This document shows positions 1-8,636 of a DNA stretch of 64,000 bases, in pieces. Position 1 is the first letter of the stretch; every line of letters begins with the position of its first letter. The stretch is from NCBI GenBank assembly GCA_016719165.1, contig JADKAJ010000001.1, positions 124,001-188,000 of the forward strand, in the 5' to 3' direction. The notes below the pieces were generated by a model. The model made no database searches and had not been told where the DNA came from. It worked only from the letters and a program-made list of their open reading frames with translations. This stretch comes from Chitinophagaceae bacterium (GTDB taxonomy: Bacteria > Bacteroidota > Bacteroidia > Chitinophagales > Chitinophagaceae). The translations under genes were made by a program, and so were the position numbers.

Positions 1-12
1 TGCAGTTTTTAA
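1..12 (+). CDS. Possible last codons of an upstream susC-type TonB receptor (partial)
   Basis: The first four codons in frame 1 read Cys-Ser-Phe-stop. Outer-membrane beta-barrels end in an aromatic residue, and a susC gene normally sits directly before susD, so this fits the 3' end of the missing susC. Only three residues are visible, so this is inference from position. Confidence 0.3.
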   Translation, partial: CSF

Positions 13-24
13 TCACAGCTAATC

Positions 25-1659
25 ATGAAAAAAAAATATATGCGACCTGGAAAAAAATATTTATGGATACTGTCAGTGTCAATACTGATGCTGTCAATGT
101 CATCCTGTAAAAAGCAACTGGAAGAAAAACCTTACTCTTTTCTTTCACCTGAGAATTTTTACAAAAACGAAAGCGATGCCAAGACCGCCATCAACGGGGT
201 GTACAGTGCCTTATATTCCTGGGACCTGTACCTGCAACCCATGTGGAACCTGACAATACTGGATGATGACCATGTATCGGGTGTTGATTGGTTTCTGGGA
301 ACATCAGGTGCCGGAAATCCACAGGGTTATTGGGGAGTGGATGGTCCCTGGGTAGGATGCTACTCAATCATTGCAAGAGCTAGTACTGTGCTAGAGAACG
401 TCACAAAGATAAATGAGAACATAGACCCGGATATAAAAACGAGGATATTAGGCGAAGCACATTTTCTAAGAGCCTGGGCTTATTTTCAGTTAGTACAATT
501 ATATGGTGGAGTGCCAATTCGTTTACAGTCTTTATCAGTTGATCCTAATACTAATGTTCCAAGGTCTTCAGTTAAAGAAGTATACCAGGTAATAATAAAT
601 GAGTTGAAACTTGCTGAGACCATGTTGTTCCCGGCAGGCCATGCCAAGGCTGGTGAACCTGGAAGAGTAACGCAGGGTTTAGCAAAGGGTATGCTCGCAA
701 AAGTTTACCTGACAATGGCGTCTGGTTCGGTACCTGCTGCTAATGTCACTGTTCGGGGAGGAACCGATAACGGCTTTTACACTTATGCTAAATCAGTAGT
801 GGCAGGCCTTGAAGGACTGGACAGTAAAACTTATTTTGAACTGGCAAGGGATAAAGCTTTGGAAGTGATCAATAGCGGGCAATACACCTTGTTTACAAGC
901 TGGAAAACTATGTGGAGTAAAGCAGCTCATAATACACAGGAGCATATGTGGGAGCTGCAATCCTTGTCAGGTACAACGTTTGTCAATAACATTCATAATT
1001 ATTTTTCAGCCCTTTCTACATTTGGAAGGGGAGCGGTATGGTTTACCAACAATCATTATATGGATTATGAAGATCCGGATAAGAGGGTGCTGGATGGAGT
1101 AGCGCATAATTATGCAACGAATACCGGTACGAGGTATTATTATCCTTCCTGGCAGGCTGCATTGTACCAGACAGTAGGTGGGCTGACATACAATAATAAT
1201 GGAACAACAGATAACAGGGCATATGTGATCAAATATGCTGATGTGACAGATCCAACAGTGGCAAATAGTGATGCTTATTTCCCAATGATGCGTTATGCCG
1301 AAATGTTTCTGATTTATGCCGAAGCTGCCAATGAAGCTAATGGGAGCCCAACAACGGAAGCGTATACGTATCTTAATACAATCCGGACAAGAGCTGCTGC
1401 TTCAGCTGCCCCGGCAGGCCTGAGCCAGGAACAATTCCGCAGTTTTGTACTGGCAGAAAGAGCAAGAGAGTTTGTATTGGAAGGCATCCGCCGATATGAC
1501 CTGATGCGTTGGGGTATTTATCTGCAGGTGATGAATAAGATATCGGCAGGGCAAAATAATATTTCCAAAGTAAGAAGCCTACGTAACCTGTTATTGCCGA
1601 TTCCGCAAAGCGAACTGAATTCTAACCAGGCCATCACCGGTAATAATCCCGGCTGGTAA
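25..1659 (+). CDS. SusD/RagB-family outer-membrane glycan-binding lipoprotein
   Basis: This is the substrate-binding lid of a SusC/SusD glycan importer on the outer membrane. The 544-residue length is normal for the family. A lysine-rich start and hydrophobic stretch end in a lipobox with Cys28 (MSSC), followed by acidic residues typical of surface-exported lipoproteins. The N-terminal SusD-like region carries the usual 'ENFYKNESDAKTAINGVY' type opening (residues about 42-60), and the C-terminal RagB/SusD region has the RAAA/ERAREFVLEG/RRYDLMRWG signature near residues 450-495. It leads an operon with a TIG lipoprotein and mannan enzymes, so mannan or mannooligosaccharide is the likely ligand (inference). 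The Met at residue 6 is an alternative start. Confidence 0.93.
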   Translation: MKKKYMRPGKKYLWILSVSILMLSMSSCKKQLEEKPYSFLSPENFYKNESDAKTAINGVYSALYSWDLYLQPMWNLTILDDDHVSGVDWFLGTSGAGNPQGYWGVDGPWVGCYSIIARASTVLENVTKINENIDPDIKTRILGEAHFLRAWAYFQLVQLYGGVPIRLQSLSVDPNTNVPRSSVKEVYQVIINELKLAETMLFPAGHAKAGEPGRVTQGLAKGMLAKVYLTMASGSVPAANVTVRGGTDNGFYTYAKSVVAGLEGLDSKTYFELARDKALEVINSGQYTLFTSWKTMWSKAAHNTQEHMWELQSLSGTTFVNNIHNYFSALSTFGRGAVWFTNNHYMDYEDPDKRVLDGVAHNYATNTGTRYYYPSWQAALYQTVGGLTYNNNGTTDNRAYVIKYADVTDPTVANSDAYFPMMRYAEMFLIYAEAANEANGSPTTEAYTYLNTIRTRAAASAAPAGLSQEQFRSFVLAERAREFVLEGIRRYDLMRWGIYLQVMNKISAGQNNISKVRSLRNLLLPIPQSELNSNQAITGNNPGW

Positions 1660-1691
1660 ATCAACATTCATAAACTTCTAATGCCATTTAT

Positions 1692-2750
1692 ATGAAAAGG
1701 AATTTATTGATACATAATAAAATTCTACCGGTTATGATGAGTATGGGGCTAATATTATTTTTTGGCTCCTGTAAAAAAGAAAATACGGAAGACAGGAATC
1801 CTCCGGAGATTAATGCCGTAACGGACCTGATGAACCGTGATATTGCACTGACATCTGTTAACTATGGTGACTGGATCATTATAAAAGGAAAACACCTTTC
1901 CACTACCTACAAAGTAGAATTCAATACTATATTGGCTGAGGATTCATTGATCTATGCAGATGATACGACTGTTACCGTAAAGATACCTGCGGTACTTCCT
2001 GATCCCGCCAATAACCCGATTACCGTAACTACAAAATATGGTTCGGCAACGTATAACTTCAGAATTTTACAACCACCCCCAACCATTCTTTCTTTTGATC
2101 CAATGGCTGGACCGGAAGGCCAGCTGGTTACTATTACCGGTTACAATTTTGGCGGTGTCAATAGTGTGAAGTTTGGGACAAATGAGGCAACAATTGTTTC
2201 AAATACAAAGGAAGAGATCAAAGTAAATGTGCCGGCTGGTGTAACGGCCGAATATATTTTTGTGACAACACCAAGCGGTACGGTTCGTTCTGATAAATTA
2301 TACGGATTCCGTTACGAAGTGTTTACAGATGCATTAACCACCGGATGGAGTTTTAGTCTTTCTTCTGCTAATGTAGGTTATAATGCAGCAATTGCAGATA
2401 CAGTAAAAAGGGGATCGAGATCTGTCAGGATAGATTTCAGGGGATCTTTTTCTTTTTTACGGTTTGTTAAAACGGCAGCTATGAGTACAACCGGATTTCA
2501 GGGGGTTAAGTTTTCGATGTATGCACCGGCGAATTTCATGGATAAAAAAGTAAGAGTATATCTTAATAATTCTTCTACGCCAGGTTCTTACACCATTAAT
2601 GTGTCAAAAGTGAATCAATGGGTAGAGTATGAGATACCACTAATCAATTTCGGGAACCCTGCGACACTAACACATATCATATTTAATGAGTTTAGCGGAA
2701 CTGCTGGTTTACCCCGGCAGTTTTATGTGGATGACCTCGGCTTGTATTAA
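1692..2750 (+). CDS. TIG/IPT-domain surface glycan-binding lipoprotein (SGBP-like)
   Basis: Likely a cell-surface glycan-binding lipoprotein that helps the SusC/SusD pair hold polysaccharide. The signal ends at lipobox Cys27 (FGSC). Two Ig-like segments follow: a first about residues 38-125, and a clear IPT/TIG domain about 127-205 (FDPMAGPEGQ, then ITGYNFGG). The last roughly 140 residues form a beta-rich carbohydrate-binding-like domain ending FYVDDLGLY, the place where the ligand-binding domain sits in SusE/SusF-position SGBPs. It starts 32 bases after susD. The ligand is inferred from the neighbouring GH26 and GH130 genes. Confidence 0.82.
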   Translation: MKRNLLIHNKILPVMMSMGLILFFGSCKKENTEDRNPPEINAVTDLMNRDIALTSVNYGDWIIIKGKHLSTTYKVEFNTILAEDSLIYADDTTVTVKIPAVLPDPANNPITVTTKYGSATYNFRILQPPPTILSFDPMAGPEGQLVTITGYNFGGVNSVKFGTNEATIVSNTKEEIKVNVPAGVTAEYIFVTTPSGTVRSDKLYGFRYEVFTDALTTGWSFSLSSANVGYNAAIADTVKRGSRSVRIDFRGSFSFLRFVKTAAMSTTGFQGVKFSMYAPANFMDKKVRVYLNNSSTPGSYTINVSKVNQWVEYEIPLINFGNPATLTHIIFNEFSGTAGLPRQFYVDDLGLY

Positions 2751-2816
2751 CAGGCAGGCCACTCCTTTATGTAACCCCGGCAGGATAAAAATTATGAGTA
2801 AAAACAGATTTAGTTA

Positions 2817-3944
2817 ATGATCAGGATGGTAAGTTTTTTTGGGGTGTTATTTTGCTGTATACTGTTGAATACAGCAAGAGGGCAAGTTTGTTCAGATAAA
2901 ATGGCAGACTCAGCTGTTAAGGCTTTGTATAAAAATTTATTTACACTGCAGCATCAGTTTACAATTTTTGGCCACCAGGATGCATTGGCGTATGGTGTTG
3001 GCTGGAAAGGTATCAGCAAGCAGAGTGATGTAAAGTCAGTGGCGGGTGATTACCCGGGTATTTACGGCTGGGATATCGGTCATCTTGAGCTGCAAAGCCT
3101 GAATAACATTGATAATGTTTCTTTCCGTAAAATGAAGCAGTATATCCGTGAAGGATACCAGCGGGGTGGTGTCATCACCATCAGCTGGCACCTGCATAAT
3201 CCTTTAACCGGAGGTTCATCGTGGGATACTACCCATGGTACCATTGCTTCTATTTTGCCGGGTGGCAATAAACATGAGTTATTTAAAACATGGCTGGACC
3301 GGGTAGCTGCGTTTATGAATGGATTGAAAGATAATAATGGTCAATTTATACCCGTGTTGTTCAGACCATTTCATGAATTAACGGGTAACTGGTTTTGGTG
3401 GTGTAAAAATGTTAGTACGGCCGTTGAATTCAGGTCACTCTGGCGTTTTAGTGTGAACTACCTGCGCAAGGATAAAGGGATACACCATCTGCTATATGTA
3501 TACAACACCGCCAATTTTGACAACGATGCGGATTTCCTGGAGCGATATCCGGGAGATGACGTAGTTGACCTGGTGAGCTTCGATATGTATCAGCATGGGA
3601 AAAAGGAAGATAAGCAGGAATTTATTGATGCAATGAGGAAACAGATACGCATACTTTGTAATGTGGCTGCTGAGAAAAATAAAATTGCCGCCCTCGCTGA
3701 AACGGGCATGGAAGCTGTTCCTGACAACGAGTGGTGGACAGGTGTTTTGTGGCCGGTAATCAAAGATTTCCCGCTTTCTTATGTACTGGTATGGAGAAAT
3801 CATGGCTATATGCAACCGAAAAAAAAAATGCATTACTATGCACCCTATCCCGGGCAGTTATCAGCCGATAACTTCAAAAAATTCACAACTAATCCCAGGA
3901 TATTATTGGAGAAGGGTGTTAAAATGAAAAAGGTGTATCAATAA
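2817..3944 (+). CDS. GH26 beta-mannanase / mannobiose-forming mannanase
   Basis: Glycoside hydrolase family 26 cleaves beta-1,4-mannan by a retaining mechanism. The acid/base is Glu187 in RPFHELTG followed by WFWW, and the nucleophile is Glu295 in LAETG; both are at the expected family positions. Other family features are the FGHQDALAYG segment near residues 50-60 and the DIGHLE motif. A signal peptide (residues 1 to about 22, cut near ARGQ) without a lipobox suggests a periplasmic enzyme. 375 residues is a single-domain length. It starts 66 bases after the SGBP gene and 11 bases before the symporter gene. In the Bacteroides fragilis mannan pathway the equivalent enzyme releases mannobiose, which suits the downstream genes. 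Confidence 0.92.
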   Translation: MIRMVSFFGVLFCCILLNTARGQVCSDKMADSAVKALYKNLFTLQHQFTIFGHQDALAYGVGWKGISKQSDVKSVAGDYPGIYGWDIGHLELQSLNNIDNVSFRKMKQYIREGYQRGGVITISWHLHNPLTGGSSWDTTHGTIASILPGGNKHELFKTWLDRVAAFMNGLKDNNGQFIPVLFRPFHELTGNWFWWCKNVSTAVEFRSLWRFSVNYLRKDKGIHHLLYVYNTANFDNDADFLERYPGDDVVDLVSFDMYQHGKKEDKQEFIDAMRKQIRILCNVAAEKNKIAALAETGMEAVPDNEWWTGVLWPVIKDFPLSYVLVWRNHGYMQPKKKMHYYAPYPGQLSADNFKKFTTNPRILLEKGVKMKKVYQ

Positions 3945-3955
3945 TCAGGCTACTA

Positions 3956-5788
3956 ATGAAACTGCAACTGCTGGATATTCTTATTGTGATTACTTACCTG
4001 GCTACAATGGTCTTCATTGGTGTTTATATGCGAAAAAAGGCCAGGGAAAATAAAGAAAGCTACCTGATGGGTGGTAAAAAACTGCCCTGGTATATGCTTG
4101 GTCTTAGCGATGCCAGTGATATGTTTGATATCAGTGGTACAATGTGGATGGTGGCCTTGTGTTTTGTATATGGAATGAAAAGTATGTGGATACCCTGGCT
4201 ATGGCCGGTATTCAACCAGGTTTTCATGATGATGTTTTTATCTAAGTGGTTGAGACGCTCTAATGCGAATACAGGTGCGGAATGGCTGGCAACCAGATTT
4301 GGGCTTTCTGGAAAAGGCGTAAAGGGATCTCATAACGTAGTGGTGATATTTGCTTTAATCGGGTGCTTTGGGTTTTTGGCGTATGGATTTATCGGCCTGG
4401 GAAAATTTATCGAAATATTTGTTCCATGGGAAATGGTCAGTGGATATATTCCTTTTAACATTGCTCCTCAATATGCAGCGCACTTCTATGGAATAGTCTT
4501 TACGCTGTTTGCCATGTTCTATTCGATTATTGGCGGTTTGCATAGCATTGTCCTGGGAGATTTTATCAAATACATAATCATGACAGTGGCCTGTGTGTCT
4601 ATTGCAGTGATAGCAATGATCCATTTACATCAAAACGGGAACCAACTCCGGGTTCCTGATGGTTGGCTGAATCCTTTCTTTGGTTGGGATCTTGATCTTG
4701 ACTGGAGTGGAATTGTACCGGATGTCAATAAAAAAATTGAAGACGACGGTTACGGTTTGTTTGGGATATTTTTTATGATGATGTTGTTCAAAGGCATCTT
4801 TGCGAGCCTTGCAGGTCCGGCACCTAATTATGATATGCAAAAGGTATTATCAACCCGCTCGCCGAAGGAAGCCAGTAAGATGACAGGGTTTGTTTCTATT
4901 ATCTTATTACCGGTTCGTTATTCAATGGTCATAGGACTTACTATATTAGCATTATTGTATTACAACCAGTTGAACCTTTCCGCACCGGGCGGAGGAACAG
5001 ATTTTGAAAAAATATTGCCGGCAGCAGTAAATAATTTTCTGCCGGTAGGTGTATTGGGACTGGTACTTACGGGACTGCTCGGTGCTTTTATGGGTACTTT
5101 CTCCGGCACACTCAATGCTGCACAGGCTTATATTGTCAATGATGTGTATTTGAAATATATAAACCCGGATGCCAGTAATAAGAAGATCATCCGCACGAAC
5201 TATATCGTTGGTGTATTGGTTGTTGCTATAGGTGTGGTGCTGGGATTTTTTGCCAAAGATGTGAACAGCATATTGCAGTGGATCGTTGGTGGTCTTTATG
5301 GGGGCTACATAGCCGCCAACCTTTTCAAATGGTATTGGTGGCGTTTTAATGCCAATGGCTTCTTATGGGGTATGGCAAGTGGTATCCTGGGAGCATTGGT
5401 ATTTTTAAAAATCTATGATGGACTTTTTCTTTATATCTGGCCTGTATTATTTATTATTTCTATTGCAGGATGTCTGATTGGAACCTACACGGCTCCGCCA
5501 ACTGAAATCGATACACTGAAATCCTTTTATAAGTCTGTCAGGCCATGGGGTTTTTGGAAGCCTGTTCACCGGTTAGTGGTAGAGGAGGATCCTTCTTTTC
5601 AGCCAAACAGGAGGTTCAAGCTGGATATGTTTAATGTGGTGTTGGGTGTCATCGCACAATGTTGTTTGACCATATTACCCATGTATATCGTTTTGTGGAT
5701 GAAGCTGCCTTTACTGATAACCATTTCCATATTACTGGTCATTGTATTGATCCTTAAACGTACCTGGTGGGATAAACTTGAAGACTAA
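3956..5788 (+). CDS. Sodium:solute symporter (SSS family), probable mannobiose importer
   Basis: An inner-membrane sodium-coupled sugar transporter with about 13-14 hydrophobic helices over 610 residues. It opens with LDILIVITYLATMVFIGVYM, followed by the family segment KESYLMGGKKLPWYMLGLSDASDMFD-like region (about residues 33-58). The long tail past residue 520 includes two further hydrophobic helices. It lies between the periplasmic mannanase and two cytosolic mannobiose-processing enzymes, so import of mannobiose is the likely role. That assignment is by context; the family itself transports many sugars. Confidence 0.88.
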   Translation: MKLQLLDILIVITYLATMVFIGVYMRKKARENKESYLMGGKKLPWYMLGLSDASDMFDISGTMWMVALCFVYGMKSMWIPWLWPVFNQVFMMMFLSKWLRRSNANTGAEWLATRFGLSGKGVKGSHNVVVIFALIGCFGFLAYGFIGLGKFIEIFVPWEMVSGYIPFNIAPQYAAHFYGIVFTLFAMFYSIIGGLHSIVLGDFIKYIIMTVACVSIAVIAMIHLHQNGNQLRVPDGWLNPFFGWDLDLDWSGIVPDVNKKIEDDGYGLFGIFFMMMLFKGIFASLAGPAPNYDMQKVLSTRSPKEASKMTGFVSIILLPVRYSMVIGLTILALLYYNQLNLSAPGGGTDFEKILPAAVNNFLPVGVLGLVLTGLLGAFMGTFSGTLNAAQAYIVNDVYLKYINPDASNKKIIRTNYIVGVLVVAIGVVLGFFAKDVNSILQWIVGGLYGGYIAANLFKWYWWRFNANGFLWGMASGILGALVFLKIYDGLFLYIWPVLFIISIAGCLIGTYTAPPTEIDTLKSFYKSVRPWGFWKPVHRLVVEEDPSFQPNRRFKLDMFNVVLGVIAQCCLTILPMYIVLWMKLPLLITISILLVIVLILKRTWWDKLED

Positions 5789-5807
5789 TGTTTTAAAACT
5801 TTTTTGT

Positions 5808-7040
5808 ATGAAAAATGAATTTAATTATCGGTTATCTCAACTGGAAGCAATGCAGGAATTGCTTCTGACAAAATCCAATGAAATGGATGGTGCCGGTAAC
5901 GGGCTGTATAACCGATACAAAAATCCTGTATTGACTGCGGATCATGTACCTCTTAACTGGCGATATGATTTCAATGAGAAGGATAATCCCTACCTCATTC
6001 AGCGGTTTGGTATCAATGCAGTGCTGAATGCCGGTGCCATTAAGTGGCGGGGTAAATATTTATTAATGGCCCGTGTGGAAGGATATGACCGAAAATCTTT
6101 TTTTGCTATTGCCGAAAGCTTGAATGGTATTGATAATTTCAGATTTTGGGATTACCCCGTCAATATGCCGGAAACTGCTCAGCCGGATGTTAATGTTTAT
6201 GATATAAGACTGGTTGAACATGAGGATGGCTGGGTATATGGCTTGTTTTGTACAGAACGACGGGCAGTGGGGGTGCCAGAATCTGATCAATCTTCTGCCG
6301 TAGCACAATGTGGTATTGCCCGCACAAAAGATATGCTAAACTGGGAAAGGCTGGCAGACCTGGTAACACCTTCACCACAACAAAGAAATGTGGTATTACA
6401 CCCCGAGTTTGTAAATGGGAAATATGCTTTTTATACAAGGCCACAGGATGGGTTCATTGATGCCGGCAGAGGCGGAGGTATAGGATATGGCCTTGCTGAA
6501 AATATTGAAAACGCCGTGATTATTGAAGAAAAACTACTTGATAGAAAGTTGTATCATACTGTATATGAACTGAAAAACGGATTGGGACCGGCACCCATCA
6601 AAACACAGTATGGATGGGTGCACCTGGCACATGGCGTTCGAAACACGGCAGCCGGGCTTCGCTATGTATTGTATATGTTTATGACCAGTCTAAATGATAT
6701 TACCCGGGTGATTCATAAACCTGCAGGTTATTTTATGGCACCAGAAGGTGAAGAAAGGATTGGTGATGTTTCAAATGTTTTGTTTAGCAATGGCTGGATT
6801 GCGGATGAGGATGGTAATGTTTATATTTATTATGCTTCTTCTGATACAAGGGTACATGTCGCTACAAGTACGGTCGATCGATTGGTGGATTATGTAATGA
6901 TTAACCCGCCTGACGGTTTCCGTTCTTCTGCATCTGTAGCTACAATAACGACAATTATCGATAAGAACAGGCAGCTGAATGAAACATTATTACAGCCTCT
7001 GTTGGCAGGGGCTTCAAAAAATGGAAAGGAAACGAAGTGA
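5808..7040 (+). CDS. GH130 4-O-beta-D-mannosyl-D-glucose phosphorylase
   Basis: Phosphorolyses mannosyl-beta-1,4-glucose to mannose 1-phosphate and glucose in the cytosol. GH130 motifs are visible: LNAGAIKWRGKYLLMARVEG near residues 70-90, Asp132 in VYDIRL as the probable catalytic acid, HPEFVNGKYAFYTRP, GLGPAPIKTQYGWVHLAHG, and the C-terminal SSDTRVHVATSTVDRLVDYV. The frame is open from a TTG at 5778 inside the symporter gene, but the ATG at 5808 gives a normal-looking MKNEF start and the usual length (410 residues). It overlaps the epimerase gene by four bases, suggesting translational coupling. A mannooligosaccharide phosphorylase is the alternative; the epimerase next door favours mannosylglucose. 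Confidence 0.91.
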   Translation: MKNEFNYRLSQLEAMQELLLTKSNEMDGAGNGLYNRYKNPVLTADHVPLNWRYDFNEKDNPYLIQRFGINAVLNAGAIKWRGKYLLMARVEGYDRKSFFAIAESLNGIDNFRFWDYPVNMPETAQPDVNVYDIRLVEHEDGWVYGLFCTERRAVGVPESDQSSAVAQCGIARTKDMLNWERLADLVTPSPQQRNVVLHPEFVNGKYAFYTRPQDGFIDAGRGGGIGYGLAENIENAVIIEEKLLDRKLYHTVYELKNGLGPAPIKTQYGWVHLAHGVRNTAAGLRYVLYMFMTSLNDITRVIHKPAGYFMAPEGEERIGDVSNVLFSNGWIADEDGNVYIYYASSDTRVHVATSTVDRLVDYVMINPPDGFRSSASVATITTIIDKNRQLNETLLQPLLAGASKNGKETK

Positions 7041-8260
7041 TAGTAAGGTTGACAGATAGTAGTGTAAAGGAACCCTTGCAGCGATACCGTTCACAGGCAG
7101 AAGCGGAACTTGCTTCGGTACTAGATTGGTGGATGCAGTATATACCTGATGACGAAGATGGTTTTCATGGAGAGATTGACAGATACAATAAATTGAAAGC
7201 AGATGCCCCTCGTGGGTTGGTATTATACAGTCGCATATTATGGACTTTCTCCGCTGCCTATATACATACCCGTAACCGGGAATATCTTTTTATGGCCGAA
7301 AGGGCTTACCGTTATCTTATCAAACATTTCCAGGATACGGTCAATGGCGGCATGTATTGGTCGGTTGACCGGCATGGCCAGAAGCTTATTGACAGAAAGC
7401 AGGTTTATGGTATTGCCTTTTGTATTTACGGAATGAGTGAATATTACCAGGCAACTTTTAATGAACAGGCAAGAGATAAAGCAATAGAGTTGTTTCTATT
7501 GCTCGAACAACATAGCAGGGATAAAAAAGAAGGAGGTTATTTCGAAGCTTTTGCCGCTAATTGGCAACTTGTGCCTGATGTCCGGTTAAGTGAGAAAGAT
7601 GCGAATGAAAAAAAAACAATGAATACGCACCTTCATGTACTTGAAGCATACACCAATCTTTACAGAATATGGAAAAATGAGGTTTTGGCTGAAGCGCTCC
7701 ATTCATTACTAGTTGTTTTCAAAAAGCGGATCATTGATACGGCTACTCATCATCAGGGGCTTTTTTTTGCAGAAAACTGGGAACTCCGCTCTTCTGTTAT
7801 TTCTTATGGACATGATATTGAAGCATCCTGGCTATTGTATGAAGCATCAGAGATGTTGGGCAACCCTGAAGTATTGCATATTTACAAAGATATAGTTGTG
7901 AAAATGGCTATTGCGGTTTTACCGGCGATAGATAATGATGGAGGTATGTGGTATGAATCAGAAACCAGAACGGGGCATTGGGTAAAAGAAAAACATTGGT
8001 GGCCGCAGGCGGAAGCAATGGTAGGATTTATGAATGCATACCAACTAACCGGCGATAAAATCTACCTGAAGTACTCACAGCGAAGTTGGGATTTTGCGAG
8101 GCAATATATTTGCGACAAAGAAAACGGGGAATGGCACTGGGGGGTGGATGAATATGGAAATATGATGGAAAAGGAGAAAGCCGGTTTCTGGAAATGTCCC
8201 TATCACAATGGAAGGGCTTGTATGGAAATAAGTAAACGTATATCTGCAATATTACAATAA
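7037..8260 (+). CDS. Cellobiose 2-epimerase (AGE superfamily), acting on mannobiose
   Basis: Converts the reducing-end mannose of mannobiose to glucose, giving the substrate of the GH130 enzyme. The (alpha/alpha)6-barrel family motifs are present: YGHDIEASWLL with His259, HWWPQAEAMVGF near residue 320, and CPYHNGRACMEI with His390. These two histidines correspond to the general acid/base pair described for cellobiose 2-epimerases. The start is a GTG overlapping the phosphorylase stop (GTGA); no ATG is near, and the 407-residue length suits the family. It is the last gene of the mannan operon. Confidence 0.92.
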   Translation: MIVRLTDSSVKEPLQRYRSQAEAELASVLDWWMQYIPDDEDGFHGEIDRYNKLKADAPRGLVLYSRILWTFSAAYIHTRNREYLFMAERAYRYLIKHFQDTVNGGMYWSVDRHGQKLIDRKQVYGIAFCIYGMSEYYQATFNEQARDKAIELFLLLEQHSRDKKEGGYFEAFAANWQLVPDVRLSEKDANEKKTMNTHLHVLEAYTNLYRIWKNEVLAEALHSLLVVFKKRIIDTATHHQGLFFAENWELRSSVISYGHDIEASWLLYEASEMLGNPEVLHIYKDIVVKMAIAVLPAIDNDGGMWYESETRTGHWVKEKHWWPQAEAMVGFMNAYQLTGDKIYLKYSQRSWDFARQYICDKENGEWHWGVDEYGNMMEKEKAGFWKCPYHNGRACMEISKRISAILQ

Positions 8261-8636
8261 GGTCTGCATCAGTTTATTTAAGGGTAATCTTTTACTGTTT
8301 TTCTGCTCTGCAGATAGAGTGTTGATAATTAATGCACATTTTATCTTTTCCTTTTTAATAACAACTATTACAGCCCCGGTCGTAGACATTCATTCTTATT
8401 ATTAACAGTTTTTCTTCAAATTTGAAGAGAATTGGAGCCAATGATGCAGTAAGGACAATCAAAAAGGTTTTAGATGAAGCGGTAATATTTCCAGGTTTAC
8501 CGGGCTTTTTTTTTGAGCAGGGAAAAATGATACTTTACGGCAAGTTCAGGGGATCTAATTTTTATAAAGTGGAGTATTTACTATGCTGTGAATAATCAAG
8601 GCTATGTAAAATGGACATTTATCTAAATCTAAAATA
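8261..8636. other. Noncoding gap between mannan operon and amidohydrolase gene
   Basis: 376 bases with no full gene. No strong intrinsic terminator is obvious after the epimerase. The right half contains a short open frame without an ATG (8422-8595, listed separately) that looks like a gene fragment. No promoter box matching TAnnTTTG was seen before the amidohydrolase start. Confidence 0.6.
8422..8595 (+). pseudogene. Possible 3' gene remnant (57 codons, no ATG)
   Basis: An open frame running from a TTG to TAA reads like ordinary protein (KRIGANDAVRTIKKVLDEAV, then FPGLPGFFFEQGKMILYGKF) and stays open upstream to about 8385. It lacks an ATG and a usable start context. I do not recognise the family. 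It may be the tail of a deleted gene or chance. Confidence 0.25.

Noticed and set aside
5778..5807. TTG start for the GH130 gene inside the symporter gene
   Set aside because: The extra ten residues are not family-like and the ATG at 5808 gives the usual start and length.
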